A stretch of DNA of 64,000 nucleotides from Nocardioides mesophilus (lineage in GTDB: Bacteria > Actinomycetota > Actinomycetes > Propionibacteriales > Nocardioidaceae). Numbering within the stretch: the first letter of the stretch is position 1; each line of letters opens with the position of its first letter. The stretch lies in contig NZ_CP060713.1 of NCBI RefSeq assembly GCF_014395785.1, positions 1,826,501 through 1,890,500 of the forward strand, written 5' to 3'. This document shows positions 55,851 through 64,000 of the stretch, piece after piece. The notes beneath the pieces were generated by a model. It was not told where the DNA came from. It saw only the letters and a program-made list of their open reading frames with translations, and ran no database searches. A program made the position numbers and the translations under genes.

Positions 55851-58187
55851 CTAGGTCCCGGAGGAGGGCTCGGTGCCGGTCCCGGTGGCCGTGCCGCCAC
55901 CGGTGCCGCCCGGGCCACCCGTGCCACCGGGGCCGCCGCCCTGCGGGCCGGGGCCGCCGCTGGGTCCGCCACCGCCACCCGGCGACCCGGTGGGAGCGGG
56001 GAGGCTGGGGGTCGGCGGTGGGGGCGGCGCGGAGGTGGTCGGCGGCGGGGGCGGCGGCGCGGAGGTGGTCGGCGGCGGGGGCGGCGGCGCCGAGGTGGTC
56101 GGCGGCGGCGCCTGGGTCCGGGTCGGCTGCTGCGTGGGCTCGGGAGCCGGGGGCGGCGTGTAGATGGGGGTCGGCGTCGGGCTGTGGTCCTGGTTCTTGG
56201 CGTCCACGAAGGCCGGCTCGGGGAACTGCTCGACCGGCACGCCGTCCATCAGCTGCTGCATCACCGCGACCCAGGTCTGGGTCGGGTAGCCGGCACCGAA
56301 GTAGCCGTAGGGCGGCGGCAGGTAGTCGTTGAGCGCGTCGTTGCCGTCGCCGCGGACGTACATGACCGCGGTCACCATCTGCGGGGTGTAGCCGACGAAC
56401 CACGAGGAGGAGACGTCGCCGTCGGCGTTCGTGGCGGTGCCGGTCTTGCCGCCCGCCGGCCGGCCCAGCGCCTGGGCGTTGGCGCCGGTGCCCTCCTCGA
56501 CCACCTTCTGCAGCGCGTAGGAGACGTCGGAGTCGATGTCCTCGGAGAGGACCCGCTTGCCCTTGGCCTCGTGCGTGTAGAGGTCCTTGCCGGTCGAGGA
56601 GCGCACCTTGGACAGCACGAACCAGTCGCGGGCGACGCCGTTGTCGGCGATCGTGCCGTAGGCGTTGGCCATCTCGATCGGGCTGATCGTCGCCGAGCCC
56701 AGCGAGATCCCGGAGGTGGGCTTCAGACCCGGCGCGTCCTTGGGGATGCCCATGTCCACGGCGGTGCCGAGGATCTTCTCCGGCCCGTCCTTCATGCTCA
56801 CGGTCAGGTCGATGTAGGCGGTGTTCACCGACTCCTCGGTCGCGGTGACCAGGTCGATCGCCGCGCCGTAGTCGTTGCCGTCGCCGGGGCCCTCGTTGAC
56901 GACCTGGTCACCGTTGGGGAACACGTAGGGCGAGTTCCCCTGGAAGGTGCTCTTCAGCGAGTAGCCGTCCTGCAGCCCGGCCGCGAGCGCGAACGGCTTG
57001 AACGCCGACCCCGGCGACCCGCCGGCGAGCGCCCAGTTGATCTGGCTGTCGAGGTAGTCCTGACCGCCGTAGATCGCGCGCAGCGCCCCGGTGGTGGGGT
57101 CGACCGAGGCGACCCCCACGTGCAGCTGCTTGAGCCCCTTGGGACGCTTCTCGAGCACCGCGGACTGCGCGGCCCGCATCGCCTTGCGGGTGAACGTGGT
57201 GGTGACCCGCAGGCCGCCGCCCTCGATGTCGGCGTCGCTGAAGCCCTCCGCGGCGAGCGCCTTGCGGACCATCATGAGGACGTGGCCGCGCTGGCCGCCG
57301 TACTGGTCCTGGACCTGCTGCTCGGGGAACTTCGGCAGCCGGCGGGCCAGCTTCGCGGCCTTGTCGGCGTCGAGGTTGCCCATGTCGGCCATGCCCTCGA
57401 GGACGTACTGGTAGCGGCCGAGCAGCCGCTGCTTGGGGCCCTTGCCGTCCGCGGGGTCGAAGTTCTCCGGCGAGTTCAGGATCGCGGCGAGCGCCGCGCC
57501 CTCCGCGACGGTGAGGTCCGCGGCGTCCTTGTCGAAGTACGCCTGCGCCGCGGCCTGGATGCCGTAGGCACCGCGACCGAAGTAGATGGTGTTCAGGTAG
57601 CCCTGGAGGATCTCCTCCTTCGACACGCTGTTCTGCAGCTTCAGCGAGAGGAACGCCTCCTTGACCTTGCGGGTCAGGGTGCGGTCGGAGGAGAGGTAGT
57701 AGATCTTCACGTACTGCTGGGTGATCGTCGAGGCGCCCTGGGTGGCGTTGCCCTGCGCGTTGTTGAACGCGGCGCGCAGGATGCCCTTCGGGTCGATGCC
57801 CTTGTTCGTGTAGAACGTGCGGTCCTCCGCGGCGATCACCGCGTCCTGCACGTGCTGCGGGACGTCGGAGAGCGCCACGCTGGTCCGGTTCTGGTCGGCG
57901 AAGCGCCCCAGCTCGGTCTTGCCGTCGGCGTAGTAGACGAAGGTCGTCTGGGTCTCGAAGTCCTGGTTCGGGTCCGGGATGTCGGTGGCCATGTAGCCGT
58001 AGGCGAACGCGGCGCAGCCGAGCAGGAAGAAGCCCAGCATCGCCCACAGCCCCCAGCGCAGGATCCGCCGTGGCCAGGACCGTTTCGCCGTCGTGGTCCC
58101 GTCGCCCTTCTTCCGCGAGCTCGCGGACGCGGGCGTGCTCGCCCGACGGCCCGGGCCGGATCCGTTGGCTTTGCGTGGGGCACTCAC
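55851..58187 (-). CDS. Class A penicillin-binding protein (transglycosylase/transpeptidase)
   Basis: A 778-residue bifunctional cell-wall polymerase. Cytoplasmic basic N-terminus, one membrane span near 38-60, GT51 domain with EDRTFYTNKGIDPKGILRAA near 122, then a transpeptidase domain with SAFK near 393, a EESVNTAY motif and GGKTGTATN near 580. The C-terminal tail of about 110 residues is a Pro/Thr/Gly-rich low-complexity extension. GTG 58187 is chosen. It is divergent from the PadR gene, over a region with TATC/GATA repeats. Confidence 0.93.
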   Translation of the reverse strand: MSAPRKANGSGPGRRASTPASASSRKKGDGTTTAKRSWPRRILRWGLWAMLGFFLLGCAAFAYGYMATDIPDPNQDFETQTTFVYYADGKTELGRFADQNRTSVALSDVPQHVQDAVIAAEDRTFYTNKGIDPKGILRAAFNNAQGNATQGASTITQQYVKIYYLSSDRTLTRKVKEAFLSLKLQNSVSKEEILQGYLNTIYFGRGAYGIQAAAQAYFDKDAADLTVAEGAALAAILNSPENFDPADGKGPKQRLLGRYQYVLEGMADMGNLDADKAAKLARRLPKFPEQQVQDQYGGQRGHVLMMVRKALAAEGFSDADIEGGGLRVTTTFTRKAMRAAQSAVLEKRPKGLKQLHVGVASVDPTTGALRAIYGGQDYLDSQINWALAGGSPGSAFKPFALAAGLQDGYSLKSTFQGNSPYVFPNGDQVVNEGPGDGNDYGAAIDLVTATEESVNTAYIDLTVSMKDGPEKILGTAVDMGIPKDAPGLKPTSGISLGSATISPIEMANAYGTIADNGVARDWFVLSKVRSSTGKDLYTHEAKGKRVLSEDIDSDVSYALQKVVEEGTGANAQALGRPAGGKTGTATNADGDVSSSWFVGYTPQMVTAVMYVRGDGNDALNDYLPPPYGYFGAGYPTQTWVAVMQQLMDGVPVEQFPEPAFVDAKNQDHSPTPTPIYTPPPAPEPTQQPTRTQAPPPTTSAPPPPPPTTSAPPPPPPTTSAPPPPPTPSLPAPTGSPGGGGGPSGGPGPQGGGPGGTGGPGGTGGGTATGTGTEPSSGT
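56011..56100. repeat. 30-bp tandem repeat encoding TTSAPPPPPP units
   Basis: Three copies of a 30-base unit (the GGAGGTGGTC block starts at 56031, 56061 and, with one change, 56091) inside the PBP tail. Each unit encodes a ten-residue Thr-Thr-Ser-Ala-Pro6 block. Such repeats can vary in number between strains. Confidence 0.75.
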
Positions 58188-58336
58188 CGTGCGAACTCCG
58201 TGGGGACGGGGACATGACGCAGGGCGTCGGTCCGTCAGGACCGGCGCCTTCCGGCCCCAGGGTACGGGCGGAGCCCCGGCGGCCGGCAATCGCCGCCCCG
58301 GTCCAGGCCGGGCGGCTCCCGGTGGTGGCCGCGCCG

Positions 58337-58370
58337 CGATATATCGATACGATAGGTACGACCGATACGA
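58337..58370. promoter_or_regulatory. Palindrome and direct repeats between the PBP and PadR genes
   Basis: CGATATATCG (58337-58346) is a perfect 10-bp palindrome; CGATACGA occurs at 58345-58352 and again at 58363-58370. This AT-rich patch stands out in the 238-bp divergent intergenic region and is the best candidate for a PadR operator and promoter. Confidence 0.45.
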
Positions 58371-58425
58371 CACGGGGGCTGGTGCGACGCGCGCAGGCCC
58401 TCCGAGCAGCAGGGACGGTGACCGC

Positions 58426-59067
58426 GTGGCACGACGCGGCGAGACGCTGGAGCTGGCCGTCCTCGGCCTGCTCCACGAGTCGCCCATGCACGGCTACGAG
58501 CTGCGCAAGCAGCTCAACGGCGTCCTCGGCTGGAGCCGGGTGCTCTCCTACGGCTCGCTCTACCCCGCCCTCAAGAAGCTGGTCCGGGCCGGCTGGATCG
58601 CGGAGGACCTCAGCACGGCGCCCGTCACGGCCAGCCGCCGGCAGCGCATCGTCTACGCGCTGACCTCCGCGGGCGAGGACCGGTTCACGATGCTGATGTC
58701 GGAGGCCGGTCCCTCCTCGTGGGAGGACGACAGCTTCGACGTCCGCTTCGCGTTCTTCGGCCGGACCGACATGGAGATCCGGCTGCGCATCCTGGAGGGC
58801 CGGCGAGCCCGGCTCGAGGAGCGCCTCGAGCGCGTCCAGGGGCAGCTCGACAAGACCCAGCAGCAGATGGACCGCTATGCCACCGAGCTCCAGCGCCACG
58901 GCGTCGAGTCGGTGCAGCGGGAGGTGCGCTGGCTCTCCGAGCTGATCAACGCCGAGCGCGGCACCGACGGCGCAGTCCGGGAAGTCCGGGAAGTCCGCGC
59001 CGATGGGGCCGATGGGGCCGAGACCGACAGCATCACCCGACCAGCAGCACCCCAGACCAGCGACTGA
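58426..59067 (+). CDS. PadR family transcriptional regulator
   Basis: A 213-residue protein: winged helix with LELAVLGLLHESPMHGYELR near 9 and the SYGSLYPALKKLVRAGWI recognition part near 45, then a long C-terminal coiled coil (about 110-175, RLEERLERVQGQLDKTQQQM). The last 35 residues carry short repeats (REVREVRADGADGA). GTG 58426 is chosen; the frame upstream runs back through the PBP promoter. It probably controls the divergent PBP gene and/or ino1 downstream. Confidence 0.9.
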   Translation: MARRGETLELAVLGLLHESPMHGYELRKQLNGVLGWSRVLSYGSLYPALKKLVRAGWIAEDLSTAPVTASRRQRIVYALTSAGEDRFTMLMSEAGPSSWEDDSFDVRFAFFGRTDMEIRLRILEGRRARLEERLERVQGQLDKTQQQMDRYATELQRHGVESVQREVRWLSELINAERGTDGAVREVREVRADGADGAETDSITRPAAPQTSD

Positions 59068-59097
59068 GCAGCAGCGACAGAGAAGGGAAGGACCCCG

Positions 59098-60177
59098 ATG
59101 GGTTCGGTACGAGTAGCAATCGTGGGAGTGGGCAACTGCGCCACCTCCCTCATCCAGGGCGTGGAGTACTACAAGGACGCCGACCCCGAGGCCGCCGTCC
59201 CGGGCCTCATGCACGTCAAGTTCGGCGAGTACCACGTCTCCGACGTCGAGTTCGTGGCCGCGTTCGACGTGGACGCCAAGAAGGTCGGCTTCGACCTGTC
59301 CGAGGCGATCACCAGCTCGGAGAACAACACGATCAAGATCGCCGACGTCCCCCCGACCGGGATCACCGTCCTGCGCGGACCCACCCTCGACGGCCTGGGC
59401 AAGTACTACCGCCTGACCATCGAGGAGTCCGACGCGGAGCCGGTCGACGTCGTGCAGACCCTCAAGGACACCCGCGCCGACGTGCTGGTCTCCTACCTGC
59501 CGGTGGGCTCGGAGGAGGCCGACAAGTTCTACGCCCAGTGCGCCATCGACGCGGGCGTGGCCTTCGTCAACGCGCTGCCGGTGTTCATCGCCTCCGACCC
59601 CGTCTGGGCCAAGAAGTTCGAGGACGCCGGGGTCCCCATCGTCGGGGACGACATCAAGTCCCAGGTGGGCGCCACCATCACCCACCGGGTGATGGCCAAG
59701 CTGTTCGAGGACCGAGGCGTGGTGCTGGACCGCACCTACCAGCTCAACGTCGGCGGCAACATGGACTTCAAGAACATGCTCGAGCGGGAGCGGCTGGAGT
59801 CGAAGAAGATCTCCAAGACGCAGGCGGTCACCTCGAACATCGAGCACGACCTCGGCGCCCGCAACGTGCACATCGGCCCCTCGGACTACGTCCAGTGGCT
59901 CGACGACCGCAAGTGGGCCTACGTCCGGCTCGAGGGTCGCGCCTTCGGCGACGTCCCGCTGAACCTGGAGTACAAGCTCGAGGTGTGGGACTCCCCGAAC
60001 AGCGCCGGCATCATCATCGACGCCATCCGTGCGGCGAAGATCGCCCTGGACCGCGGCATCGGCGGCCCGATCCACTCGGCGTCGACGTACCTGATGAAGT
60101 CCCCGCCGGTGCAGCTGCCCGACGACCAGGGCCGCGCCCAGGTCGAGGCGTTCATCCGCGGAGACGTCGAGCGCTGA
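59098..60177 (+). CDS. ino1: Inositol-3-phosphate synthase (Ino1)
   Basis: A 359-residue NAD-dependent enzyme that turns glucose-6-phosphate into inositol-3-phosphate, the first step of phosphatidylinositol and mycothiol synthesis. The NAD-binding loop [13 protein letters not shown] near 10 and the catalytic stretch [20 protein letters not shown] near 221 with its Lys-rich continuation are typical of the actinobacterial form. Ribosome site GAAGGGAAGG. It follows padR by 30 bases and ends at a strong hairpin. Confidence 0.96.
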   Translation: MGSVRVAIVGVGNCATSLIQGVEYYKDADPEAAVPGLMHVKFGEYHVSDVEFVAAFDVDAKKVGFDLSEAITSSENNTIKIADVPPTGITVLRGPTLDGLGKYYRLTIEESDAEPVDVVQTLKDTRADVLVSYLPVGSEEADKFYAQCAIDAGVAFVNALPVFIASDPVWAKKFEDAGVPIVGDDIKSQVGATITHRVMAKLFEDRGVVLDRTYQLNVGGNMDFKNMLERERLESKKISKTQAVTSNIEHDLGARNVHIGPSDYVQWLDDRKWAYVRLEGRAFGDVPLNLEYKLEVWDSPNSAGIIIDAIRAAKIALDRGIGGPIHSASTYLMKSPPVQLPDDQGRAQVEAFIRGDVER

Positions 60178-60184
60178 CCACGCC

Positions 60185-60212
60185 GCCGCGGGCCCGGCTC
60201 CGGGCCCGCGGC
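60185..60212. terminator. Terminator between ino1 and the convergent kinase gene
   Basis: A perfect 12-bp GC stem (60185-60196 with 60201-60212) and a 4-base loop, 8 bases past the ino1 stop. It can serve the convergent gene ending at 60239 as well. No T-run is present. Confidence 0.8.
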
Positions 60213-60238
60213 CGTGGCGCCCGGTCGGCAGCGGCCGG

Positions 60239-61134
60239 TCAGACCGAGGCAAGCACCTCGGGCCTGAGCCCGTCGATGAACTCCTGACGCTGCTCGCGCC
60301 CGCGCGGCAGCGCCGGCCGGTTCTCGAGCACGGCGAGCGCCCAGGTCCAGCGCACCAGCCGGTCGCGGTCGGTGTCGGGGCGCAGCTCGCAGACCTGGTC
60401 GAGGTACGTCGCCGTGGGGTGGTCGTGCACGCTCTTGGCGATCCAGAACGCCAGGTCGAACACCGGCGGGCCCAGCACCGGCAGCGGGTCCACCGCGGTC
60501 AGTCGGTCGCCGCAGACGATGAGGTTCTTGGCCTGCAGGTCGCCGTGCAGCAGCACCGGAGCCTCCCGCGCACCATCGTCCAGCAGGCCCTCCAGCAGCC
60601 GGAGCGCGCCGTCGAGGTCGCGGCGGTGCCGCTCGCAGCCGTCCTCGCCGAACCGGGTCCGGGCCCAGTGGATCCGCCGGTCGAGGTTGTCCTGCACGTT
60701 CCCGAACGGGAAGCCGTCCGCGGCGGCGGTGTGCAGCCGCTCGCTGAGGTCCACGATGTCGACCAGCTCGTAGCTGCCCTCCCCGACCCAGCCGAGGAAG
60801 CCCATCAGCATCGCGGAGGTCGCCGGGTCCTCCCTGAGCAGGCGGGGGCCCCGTCACCGGCCCAGGCCCGCAGGGCGGCGGTCTCGGCGGCGCCGCCCGC
60901 GACGTCGGTGGGCACCTTGAGCACGAGCTCGCGGCCCTCGGGGTCGGCGCACTTGACGCACAGCGACATGGCACCGCCGGCGAGCACCTGGTGCGGGACC
61001 AGCTGCCACTGCGCGATCAGCCGGCCGGCGACCTCCCGGGCGGCGACCAGCCAGCGACGCGCTTCCACCTCGCCGAGGTTGTAGGCGAGGTCCTCGATCA
61101 ACGTCTCCGGGACCGGTGGCACGTCGTACCCCAT
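60239..61134 (-). pseudogene. HUR/APH-type antibiotic phosphotransferase family protein, frameshifted
   Basis: A kinase-fold protein of about 298 residues if repaired. N-lobe: GGAMSLCVKCADPEGRELVL with the nucleotide Lys near 76. C-lobe: LLHGDLQAKNLIV near 207 and the metal Asp in TAVDPLPVLG near 228, as in hydroxyurea/streptomycin 6-phosphotransferases. The frame breaks at a run of five G (60844-60848, + strand). One more C in the coding strand joins AWAGDGAP to RLLREDPATSAMLMGF. The substrate is unknown; many such proteins are metabolic kinases. The break is probably a homopolymer error. Confidence 0.8.
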
Positions 61135-61216
61135 CCGTGGATCCCCCTCGCGTGTCGAGCCGGTGCCGCAGGTCCCTCCCCAGGTCCCTGCCCGCGGGCG
61201 TCGTCGAGATGACAGC

Positions 61217-62539
61217 ATGCCCGCTATGAGCGCCGCCCGCCACCTTTCCCACTTGTTGCGTGGGTCGTGGTTCCGGCGCCTGTTCGCGGTGCGCGTCGCG
61301 AGCCAGCTGACCGACGGCGTGTTCCAGACCGCGCTGGCCTCCTACGTCATCTTCTCCCCCGAGCAGCAGCCCTCTCCGTCGGCGATCGCCGAGACGCTCG
61401 CGGTGGTGCTGCTGCCCTTCAGCGTGCTCGGCCCGTTCGTCGGCGTGTTCCTGGACCGGTGGTCGCGCCGTCAGGTGCTGGCCCTCGCCAACTTCGCCCG
61501 GGTCGGGCTGGTGGGGGTGCTCGCGATCGGGGTGGCCGCCGACCTGCGGGGCACCGGGCTGTTCGCGCTGATCCTGGTCTCGCTCTCGGTGAACCGGTTC
61601 CTGCTCGCCGGGCTGTCGGCCTCGCTGCCGCACGTGGTCTCCGCCGAGGACCTGGTCACCGCCAACGCGGTCACCCCGACCGCCGGCACGATGGCCTTCC
61701 TCGCCGGGCTGGCCCTGGGCACCGGCTCGCGCTTCGCCTGGCCGGCGCTCGGCATCGACGCCGACGTGGGGGTGCTCGCGCTGGCCTCGCTGCTGTACGG
61801 CGTCGCCGGCCTGCTCGCGCTGCGGATCCCCCGCGAGCTGCTGGGCCCGGACTTCGCCCCGGACCGGCCCGCCGTCCGCGAGGCCGTGCGGCACGTCGCC
61901 CGTGGGCTCATGGACGGGCTGCGGCACCTCGCGGAGCGGCGGCCCGCGGCGTACGGGCTGGCGGCGATCGGGGCGCACCGGTTCTTCTACGGCGTCTCGA
62001 CCGTGGCGCTGATCCTGCTCTACCGCAACTACTTCCACGACCCGAGCGAGAGCGACGCCGCCTTCGCCGACCTGTCGGTGGCGATCCTGGTCAGCGGCCT
62101 CGGCTTCTTCGCCGCCGCCTTCCTCACCCCGGTGGTCACCGACCGGATCCCGCAGCGGTCATGGATCGTGATCCTGCTGGTCTGCGCCGCGGTCACGCAG
62201 CTGTTCCCCGCCGCCCTCTACACCAGGCCGGCGTTGCTGGTGGCCGCGTTCTTCCTCGGCCTCGCCTCCCAAGGCATCAAGATCTGCGTCGACACACTGG
62301 TCCAGGTGCACGTCGACGACGCGTTCCGGGGGCGGATCTTCTCGCTCTACGACGTGATCTTCAACGTCGCCTTCGTCGCCGCGGCCGCGGTCGCTGCGGC
62401 GGTGCTGCCCCCCGACGGCCGCTCCTACGCGGTCCTGGGCGTGCTGGCGGTCGGCTACCTGCTGACCGCGCTCGGCTACGCCCGGATCACCCGGGGGGAC
62501 CGGATCGTCCGCGACGGGACGCCGCCAGCGACCGGCTGA
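61217..62539 (+). CDS. MFS transporter
   Basis: A 440-residue protein with about 12 membrane segments. FLDRWSRRQVLALAN near 80 is the TM2-3 loop motif, and VTDRIPQRSW near 310 is the matching loop in the second half. The opening RLFAVRVASQLTDGVFQTAL is typical of exporters related to the enterobactin/macrolide group. ATG 61226 is an alternative start. The substrate is not identifiable. It is divergent from the kinase gene. Confidence 0.88.
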   Translation: MPAMSAARHLSHLLRGSWFRRLFAVRVASQLTDGVFQTALASYVIFSPEQQPSPSAIAETLAVVLLPFSVLGPFVGVFLDRWSRRQVLALANFARVGLVGVLAIGVAADLRGTGLFALILVSLSVNRFLLAGLSASLPHVVSAEDLVTANAVTPTAGTMAFLAGLALGTGSRFAWPALGIDADVGVLALASLLYGVAGLLALRIPRELLGPDFAPDRPAVREAVRHVARGLMDGLRHLAERRPAAYGLAAIGAHRFFYGVSTVALILLYRNYFHDPSESDAAFADLSVAILVSGLGFFAAAFLTPVVTDRIPQRSWIVILLVCAAVTQLFPAALYTRPALLVAAFFLGLASQGIKICVDTLVQVHVDDAFRGRIFSLYDVIFNVAFVAAAAVAAAVLPPDGRSYAVLGVLAVGYLLTALGYARITRGDRIVRDGTPPATG

Positions 62540-62891
62540 GGGCCGGGCCGCACGTCCCCGAAAACTTCTTCGTCGGAGCAGGTATCAGGGCGCCCCGGCC
62601 GCGCTCCTTCCTGGTGTGGCCGGGGGCCACGGACCGGTCAGTGGCCAGGGGGGCAGCACCGGTCAGGCGGGGCCGCCACCTTCTCCCAGGGAGCGGCGGC
62701 CCTCCGCGGCCCGTCGGAGCCCCCACGGGGGTGGGCTCCGGCGGGCCCGGGGCCGCCGCGCGTCGGCCGGGGCGGGCACGTCGTCCGAAACCGGGCGGCA
62801 CCCGCGCAGGCGCCGGGATCAATATGCTCCGCAGCAGCACCGGACGTCACCGCGTCGGGGGCCGCCGAGCCGAGGAGGACGGGCACACCGC
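62540..62891. other. Intergenic region before the S8 peptidase gene
   Basis: 352 bases without a supported gene. It holds a hairpin at 62715-62740 (CGGAGCCC with GGGCTCCG) that may end the MFS transcript. A GAGGAGG ribosome site at 62873-62879 belongs to the peptidase. A weak TATGCT at 62823 could be a -10. Confidence 0.4.
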
Positions 62892-64000
62892 ATGGAGCGC
62901 AGCAGCCGAGGACCACGCCGGGGCGGCCGGCCGGCCGTGCCGGACCTCTCCCCGACCCCGCCGCACCTGCGGGAGGCCGGGCGCGACCTGCTCAACGTCC
63001 GGGTCCTCGACCCGCTGACCGCCTACCAGGTCCAGGACCAGCCGGCCGTCCGGCCGACCGCCTTCGTCGCCGACACCCTGCTGGTCCGCGGCTTCCACCC
63101 CGACACCCTCCGGGCCCTCCGCGACGTCGCCGGAGAGGCCGGCTTCGCGCTCGCGTGGGACCCCCGCAGCGAGCAGGAGGAGGCTGCGCTCGCCGGCGCG
63201 GCGCTCACCGCGGAGCAGCGCGAGCAGCTCGACGCGGTTTGGGTGCGCCGGGTCCGGCTGGTGCCGGAGCCGCAGCAGCCGGTCTTCAAGCCGATCGACA
63301 CCTGGCGGCTGCTGCAGGCCTACCGGGTGCGGGTGGGTCGCGACTCGGCCCGCCACGGCGACCTCGGGCTCGACCACCCGGTGGTCGCCGACCCCGGCGG
63401 CTCCGGGCTGACGATCGCGGGGCAGCCGGTCACCGCCGGCCATCCCGTGACCGCGGGCCATCCCGTGACCGCGGGGCACGGCGTCACCCAGTACGCCCAG
63501 CCCGGCTGGGGCGGCCGGCAGCCGGTCAGCTGGACCGGCGCGTCCCCCACGCCGTCGTACGACCTCGACTCCGACGTGCCCCGCCCGGTGGTGGCGGTCC
63601 TCGACACCGGCGTCGGGGAGCACCCGTGGCTCGGCGAGCGTTTCGTGGAGCGCGACGTGCAGGTGGGGGGCCTGCGCATCGGCATCGACCCGGTCTCCGC
63701 CCGCGCCCAGCTGCTCGGGGTCAGCGAGGAGATGGTCGGCGAGCTCGCCACCGACTCCGGGCACGGCACCTTCATCGCCGGGCTGGTCCGGCAGGCCTGC
63801 CCGGAGGCCCTGGTCCTGGACATCCGCACCTACGGCAACGACGGCCAGGTCGCCGAGTCGGACCTGCTGCGCAACCTGCAGCTGCTCGCGCTGCGCCAGG
63901 TGCTCGCCCGCAACGGGAGCTCCGGGGACCGGCCGGTCGACGTGGTCTCGCTCTCGCTCGGCTACTACCACGAGCAGCCGGTCGACGCCGCCTTCGACGC
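62892..64000 (+). CDS. S8 (subtilisin-like) family serine peptidase, truncated by the window end
   Basis: 369 codons are present and the frame is open to the edge. There is no signal peptide at the start. A non-catalytic N-terminal region of about 230 residues precedes the S8 domain, which shows the Asp motif VVAVLDTGVGEHP near 235 and the His motif DSGHGTFIAGLV near 290; the catalytic Ser lies beyond 64000. A threefold VTAGHP repeat lies near 180-195. Cytosolic subtilases with such N-terminal parts occur in actinobacterial conflict or signalling systems; the function here is unknown. Confidence 0.85.
   Translation, partial: MERSSRGPRRGGRPAVPDLSPTPPHLREAGRDLLNVRVLDPLTAYQVQDQPAVRPTAFVADTLLVRGFHPDTLRALRDVAGEAGFALAWDPRSEQEEAALAGAALTAEQREQLDAVWVRRVRLVPEPQQPVFKPIDTWRLLQAYRVRVGRDSARHGDLGLDHPVVADPGGSGLTIAGQPVTAGHPVTAGHPVTAGHGVTQYAQPGWGGRQPVSWTGASPTPSYDLDSDVPRPVVAVLDTGVGEHPWLGERFVERDVQVGGLRIGIDPVSARAQLLGVSEEMVGELATDSGHGTFIAGLVRQACPEALVLDIRTYGNDGQVAESDLLRNLQLLALRQVLARNGSSGDRPVDVVSLSLGYYHEQPVDAAFD
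63426..63482 (+). repeat. 18-bp tandem repeat in the S8 peptidase gene
   Basis: Three near-identical 18-base units encode VTAGHP-VTAGHP-VTAGHG, between the N-terminal region and the peptidase domain. Differences between units are mostly silent. The length of this linker could vary between strains. Confidence 0.75.

Noticed and set aside
55873-56163. A 96-codon forward frame opposite the PBP tail
   Set aside because: It is the mirror of the Pro/Gly repeats of the PBP and has no independent support.
62715-62740. The hairpin after the MFS gene as a firm terminator
   Set aside because: It has only 8 paired bases, no T-run and lies 175 bases past the stop, so it is mentioned only as a possibility in the intergenic entry.

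Overview
This window comes from the chromosome of a high-GC actinobacterium, most like Nocardioides or a close relative of the Nocardioidaceae. That placement is an impression from gene content and order, not a database result. The pointers are the very GC-rich codon use, many GTG starts, several apparently leaderless genes (TANNNT, six bases, then the start codon), a dnaB / rplI-rpsR-ssb-rpsF block of the kind found near the actinobacterial replication origin, and a PBP - PadR - inositol-phosphate synthase block.

Layout. 1-3.6 kb: copper homeostasis operon (end of a CsoR-like repressor, CopZ, a His-rich exported protein, CopA) closed by a strong terminator. 3.6-13.98 kb: a small exported protein, a YczE-like membrane protein, a 1353-residue DabB-DabA fusion (predicted inorganic-carbon uptake) divergent from a winged-helix regulator, a VOC protein, an MFS transporter, a MEDS/HATPase anti-sigma-type protein and an exported alpha/beta hydrolase. 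13.99-37.5 kb: a catabolic island built around inositol degradation (iolB, C, D, E, G homologues and a Cgl0159-type aldolase), with a sugar/cyclitol ABC transporter, four Gfo/Idh/MocA dehydrogenases, SDR, FAH hydrolase, class III CoA-transferase, Fe(II)/2OG dioxygenase, aldehyde dehydrogenase, SnoaL-like protein, TauE/SafE permease and two regulators (GntR and LacI) with candidate operators. 37.6-41 kb: an AraC - VOC - UvrA-like coupled operon. 41-44.7 kb: ECF sigma factor with a membrane partner and small unknowns. 44.7-50.3 kb: dnaB, a DnaA-box cluster, a MATE exporter and rpsF-ssb-rpsR-rplI. 50.3-64 kb: stress flavoprotein, SRPBCC protein, endonuclease IV, FemAB-like and alanine-racemase-like proteins, GT87-type membrane protein, class A PBP, PadR, Ino1, a HUR/APH-type kinase, an MFS transporter and a truncated S8 peptidase.

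How it works together. Many genes inside the island overlap by four bases (GTGA or ATGA), so long translationally coupled transcripts are expected. The GntR regulator sits beside its own candidate operator, and the same motif recurs in two more promoters. A perfect 18-bp palindrome sits between the iolE-side operon and the dioxygenase-iolG-lacI operon. Inositol synthesis (ino1) and breakdown (iol) lie in the same window.

Reliability. Five genes (TauE/SafE, aldolase, iolE, iolD, HUR-type kinase) are broken by a one-base loss, each in a run of four or five G/C. This pattern points to homopolymer errors in the sequence rather than true decay, but raw reads are needed to settle it.
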